Shown here piece after piece: positions 5,629-6,790 of a DNA stretch of 6,790 bases. Position numbers and translations under genes: made by a program. Position 1 is the stretch's first letter. Every line of letters starts with the position of its first letter. The notes below the pieces were generated by a model that saw only the letters and a list, made by a program, of their open reading frames with translations, was not told the origin of the DNA and did no database searches. Source of the DNA: an uncultured Bacteroidales bacterium (lineage in GTDB: Bacteria > Bacteroidota > Bacteroidia > Bacteroidales > Paludibacteraceae); the NCBI GenBank assembly GCA_937910305.1, contig CALEPS010000177.1, positions 1 to 6,790 on the forward strand, in the 5' to 3' direction.

Positions 5629-6790
5629 ATGGAAAAGAAAAAATATATCGGAAGTTTCGGATACCGTCAGTACAAGCGGTACATACGGTTTATGAATAAC
5701 CGGTTGCTGTTCCGGCATGTGTATTATCAAGGGAAAGAGAACCTGCCGGCATTGGGGGAACCATGTATGATTGTGTCCTGCCACCAGAATTGCGCCAACG
5801 ACCCGTTGGTGATGATTTTAGGTCTGGAGAACGAGAGCCATCCGTATGTTATCGCACGCGGAAATGTCTTTTCATGGCACCCGTTGATAACCAAATTCTT
5901 TCTATGGCTTGGTATGCTTCCTGCGTTCCGTTTGAATTACGACGGTCAGGAGTCGCTTGGTAAGAACGAAGAGACCATTCGCATATCGGGCGGCAAAATG
6001 TTAGAAGGAAACCGTCTGATTATGTATCCCGAAGGCACGCATCAGGACAAGCACTGGTTAGGGGATTTCTCCTTCGGTTACACGCGTCTCGCATTTCAGA
6101 CGGCGGAGCGTGACGGCTTTCAGCATGATATAAAGATTGTGCCGAGCGCACACCATTACGAAGATTATTTTGGCGTTCAAACAGATGTGCTGGTACGTTT
6201 CGGAAAGCCAATCTCATTAGCTCCATACTATGAGTTGTACAAAACGAAACCGCGCACCGCGCAACGCGAGGTGAACCAATTAGTCCGCGCGCAGATAGAG
6301 GAGATGATGCTGGATGTACGGGATTTGGAGCACTATGAAGAAATCGATTGGTTGCGGAATAGTGAGTTCGGCGATACATATTGCTGTGCGCAAGGCAAGA
6401 ATCCGAAGTTCCTGCCGGACAAGTTAGACAGCGACAAGAAACTATGCGACCAGATACAAGCCACAGGGGTGTACTGGGACAAGATAGCTGAGATTCGCCG
6501 CGAAGAAGCCGGGATTGGCATAAAGGACAAGGATATAGCATCTGCCAAGGGATGGCTGACGACCATACTGAGCGTCATTGCGCAGATCATACTGCTTCCG
6601 CTATGGCTCGTTTCACTATATCCCAATCTTCTTCATTACAACATCCACCGTCCGTTCATGAAATCAGACAAGATGTTCACCAATAGTTGGCGTTTCATCA
6701 TCCCTGCAGTAGTAGGCGTTCCGTTCTTCTTCCTGCTGACGGTGTTGGTTTGCGGTCTGACATGGGGGCTGTGGTGGCAGTCCATCGTAT
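5629..6790 (+). CDS. PlsC-like 1-acyl-glycerol-3-phosphate acyltransferase family protein (3' partial)
   Basis: The frame runs from ATG 5629 to the window end without a stop (387 codons visible). Acyltransferase motifs appear in order: motif I CHQNCAND with H52 and D58; motif II ending GMLPAFR (R101); motif III MYPEGTH with E135-G136-T137; motif IV near IVPSAHHYE (170-178). The family moves an acyl chain from a thioester or acyl-phosphate donor to a lysophosphatidate-like acceptor at the membrane. The His-Asp spacing is five residues rather than the usual four. After the catalytic part comes a hydrophilic stretch (about 205-305) and two hydrophobic segments (about 310-331 and 356-383), so the protein is longer than classical PlsC (about 240-250 residues), like the large acyltransferases I associate with Bacteroidetes. 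An in-frame ATG at 5605 could add eight residues, but it falls only a few bases after the predicted transcription start; 5629 has the better A-rich leader. The acceptor is unproven. Confidence 0.87.
   Translation, partial: MEKKKYIGSFGYRQYKRYIRFMNNRLLFRHVYYQGKENLPALGEPCMIVSCHQNCANDPLVMILGLENESHPYVIARGNVFSWHPLITKFFLWLGMLPAFRLNYDGQESLGKNEETIRISGGKMLEGNRLIMYPEGTHQDKHWLGDFSFGYTRLAFQTAERDGFQHDIKIVPSAHHYEDYFGVQTDVLVRFGKPISLAPYYELYKTKPRTAQREVNQLVRAQIEEMMLDVRDLEHYEEIDWLRNSEFGDTYCCAQGKNPKFLPDKLDSDKKLCDQIQATGVYWDKIAEIRREEAGIGIKDKDIASAKGWLTTILSVIAQIILLPLWLVSLYPNLLHYNIHRPFMKSDKMFTNSWRFIIPAVVGVPFFFLLTVLVCGLTWGLWWQSIV

Noticed and set aside
6020..6541. 173-codon open frame on the minus strand inside the acyltransferase gene
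   Set aside because: The plus strand carries acyltransferase motifs I-IV in one uninterrupted frame. The antisense product is Cys/Arg/Ser-rich with no recognisable domain.

Overview
The window looks like chromosomal DNA of an uncultured gut- or oral-type member of the Bacteroidales. Four things point there: a promoter matching the Bacteroidetes -33/-7 pattern (TTTG, 21 bases, TAATTTTG) before the last gene; A-rich leaders with no Shine-Dalgarno motif before the start codons; a BspA-like leucine-rich repeat surface protein with a short C-terminal tail of the kind found on secreted Bacteroidales proteins; and an acyltransferase resembling forms I associate with Bacteroidetes. The assignment rests on recognition, not on a database search.

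Layout, all genes on the + strand. Bases 2-2866 hold the 3' part of a large secreted or surface protein: Gly-rich linker, two similar N-terminal beta-type segments, about 18 Treponema-type 23-residue LRRs, a fibronectin III-like domain and a sorting-type tail. Bases 2867-3376 are non-coding and unusually structured: a hairpin pair after the stop codon, several separate short duplications that all have a period of 11 bases, a 7-bp inverted repeat, and a long imperfect inverted repeat ending one base before the next start codon. Bases 3377-5510 carry three tightly packed membrane-protein genes: a CDP-alcohol phosphatidyltransferase, a GtrA-like protein that overlaps it by 14 bases, and a YrbG-type Ca2+/Na+ antiporter 12 bases further on. 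A short gap holds the Bacteroidetes-type promoter, and a PlsC-like acyltransferase (5629 onward) runs off the 3' end with no stop codon.

The second half forms an envelope or lipid neighbourhood: lipid head-group transfer, a likely lipid-linked translocation helper, cation exchange, and acyl transfer to a lipid precursor. The first three genes are probably one transcript. The acyltransferase has its own promoter, so a shared pathway is inference only.

Base composition splits the window. Sampled lines of the LRR body are about 28-33% G+C, its tail region about 45%, and the lipid genes about 55-60%. I see no defence system, CRISPR array, RNA gene or insertion sequence. The least explained parts are the 11-base-period intergenic repeats and the dyad abutting the start codon at 3377.
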